The position numbers and the translations under genes were made by a program. Below are positions 63,401-64,000 of a stretch of DNA of 64,000 bases, one piece after another. This stretch comes from Delphinapterus leucas. Lineage: Eukaryota; Chordata; Mammalia; Artiodactyla; Monodontidae. The stretch is from positions 40,093,503 through 40,157,502 of the forward strand of contig NW_022098036.1 in the NCBI RefSeq assembly GCF_002288925.2, in the 5' to 3' direction. The notes beneath the pieces are model-generated. The model saw nothing but the letters and a program-made list of their open reading frames with translations, was not told the origin of the DNA and ran no database searches. Numbering within the stretch: the stretch's first letter is position 1; the number at the start of each line of letters is the position of its first letter.

Positions 63401-64000
63401 GTAGACCTCAATGCAACTTTGTAAAAGACCATAACAATGCCTTTAGAATAAAATCCATTTGCTGTTCTACAGAGAAGCAAGTTTTCTGGTAATTTGGCCA
63501 TAATTCGAGGACAGGACCCCTAAGCAATGGGATGTGGTAAGCAAAAATCTGAATTTTCTGCCTGGCTAAAACCAATGACCTTGAGCTTCTCCATGATCTT
63601 GAGTTGCTTTGTGGGCATTGTTTTCCTTACCTATGAAAAGAAGAGTTTGTCCAACATGTTCTGAGGTTCTTTCAGTTCTAAAATTTTTTGGCTAATTTAC
63701 CTGGAACCCAAGAGGTTCCCTGAATCTGGCTGGTGTGCAATAAATATTTAATGATTATAAAAAATATTTAACTTCCAAATGGGGAGAACAAACATATGGA
63801 AATATTGTGATATCTCAACCTTTGTGATTTTGGGAGCAGAATCAATGTGATTAAAATTACAAACCCAATGAATTCCCTGTTTACTTCAGTCAAAGAGAAA
63901 TAGTTGTTGTCTAAAAACAATCTGAACTACTCCTAGAGTAATGGAAATAAAAACAAAAGTAAACAAATGGGACCTAATGAAACTTTAAAGCTTTTGCAAA
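60447..64000. other. Intergenic AT-rich DNA to window end, no gene
   Basis: Short frames (for example 61410-61679 and 62174-62452, plus) lack domains and codon bias. No transposable element is recognised with confidence. A TTG run near 63.33 kb is the only simple repeat of note. Confidence 0.5.

Overview
The window is mammalian nuclear DNA and almost certainly cetacean. Five copies of a tRNA-derived SINE of the CHR-2 type found in whales and dolphins are present, four with clear target-site duplications and one with an imperfect one. Older CHR-1/artiodactyl-type SINEs, L1 3' ends, MIR and L2 copies accompany them. No bacterial, plasmid or viral gene system is present.

The only protein-coding gene I can support is FOXG1, a single-exon forkhead transcription-factor gene on the minus strand (CDS 31247-32701, 484 aa). 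Its 5' leader and promoter lie at about 32702-33405, inside a CpG island spanning roughly 31.3-34.1 kb. Its probable 3' UTR runs down to about 29.9-30.1 kb. The leader holds a 66-codon upstream ORF that overlaps the FOXG1 start codon, a very G-rich tract likely to form a quadruplex in the mRNA, and GGA and CTG triplet runs.

Layout. 1-13.6 kb: AT-rich intergenic DNA with old repeats (MIR, L2, MER5A-like) and one young SINE. 13.6-45.1 kb: a stretch of about 31 kb around FOXG1 in which I recognise no transposable element, only simple repeats, CpG islands (13.9-14.6, 25.2-26.0 and 31.3-34.1 kb) and candidate regulatory motifs; such transposon-poor zones are typical of developmental regulators. 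45.1-64 kb: repeat-rich distal upstream DNA with MIRs, CHR SINEs, several L1 3' ends and old repeats, and no gene seen.

Because only one gene is present, the relationships here are regulatory. The flanks probably carry forebrain enhancers and non-coding transcripts, but exon structures of non-coding RNAs cannot be read from sequence alone, so none is annotated. I found no previously undescribed system. The most interesting points are translational-control features of the FOXG1 leader and the transposon-free zone.
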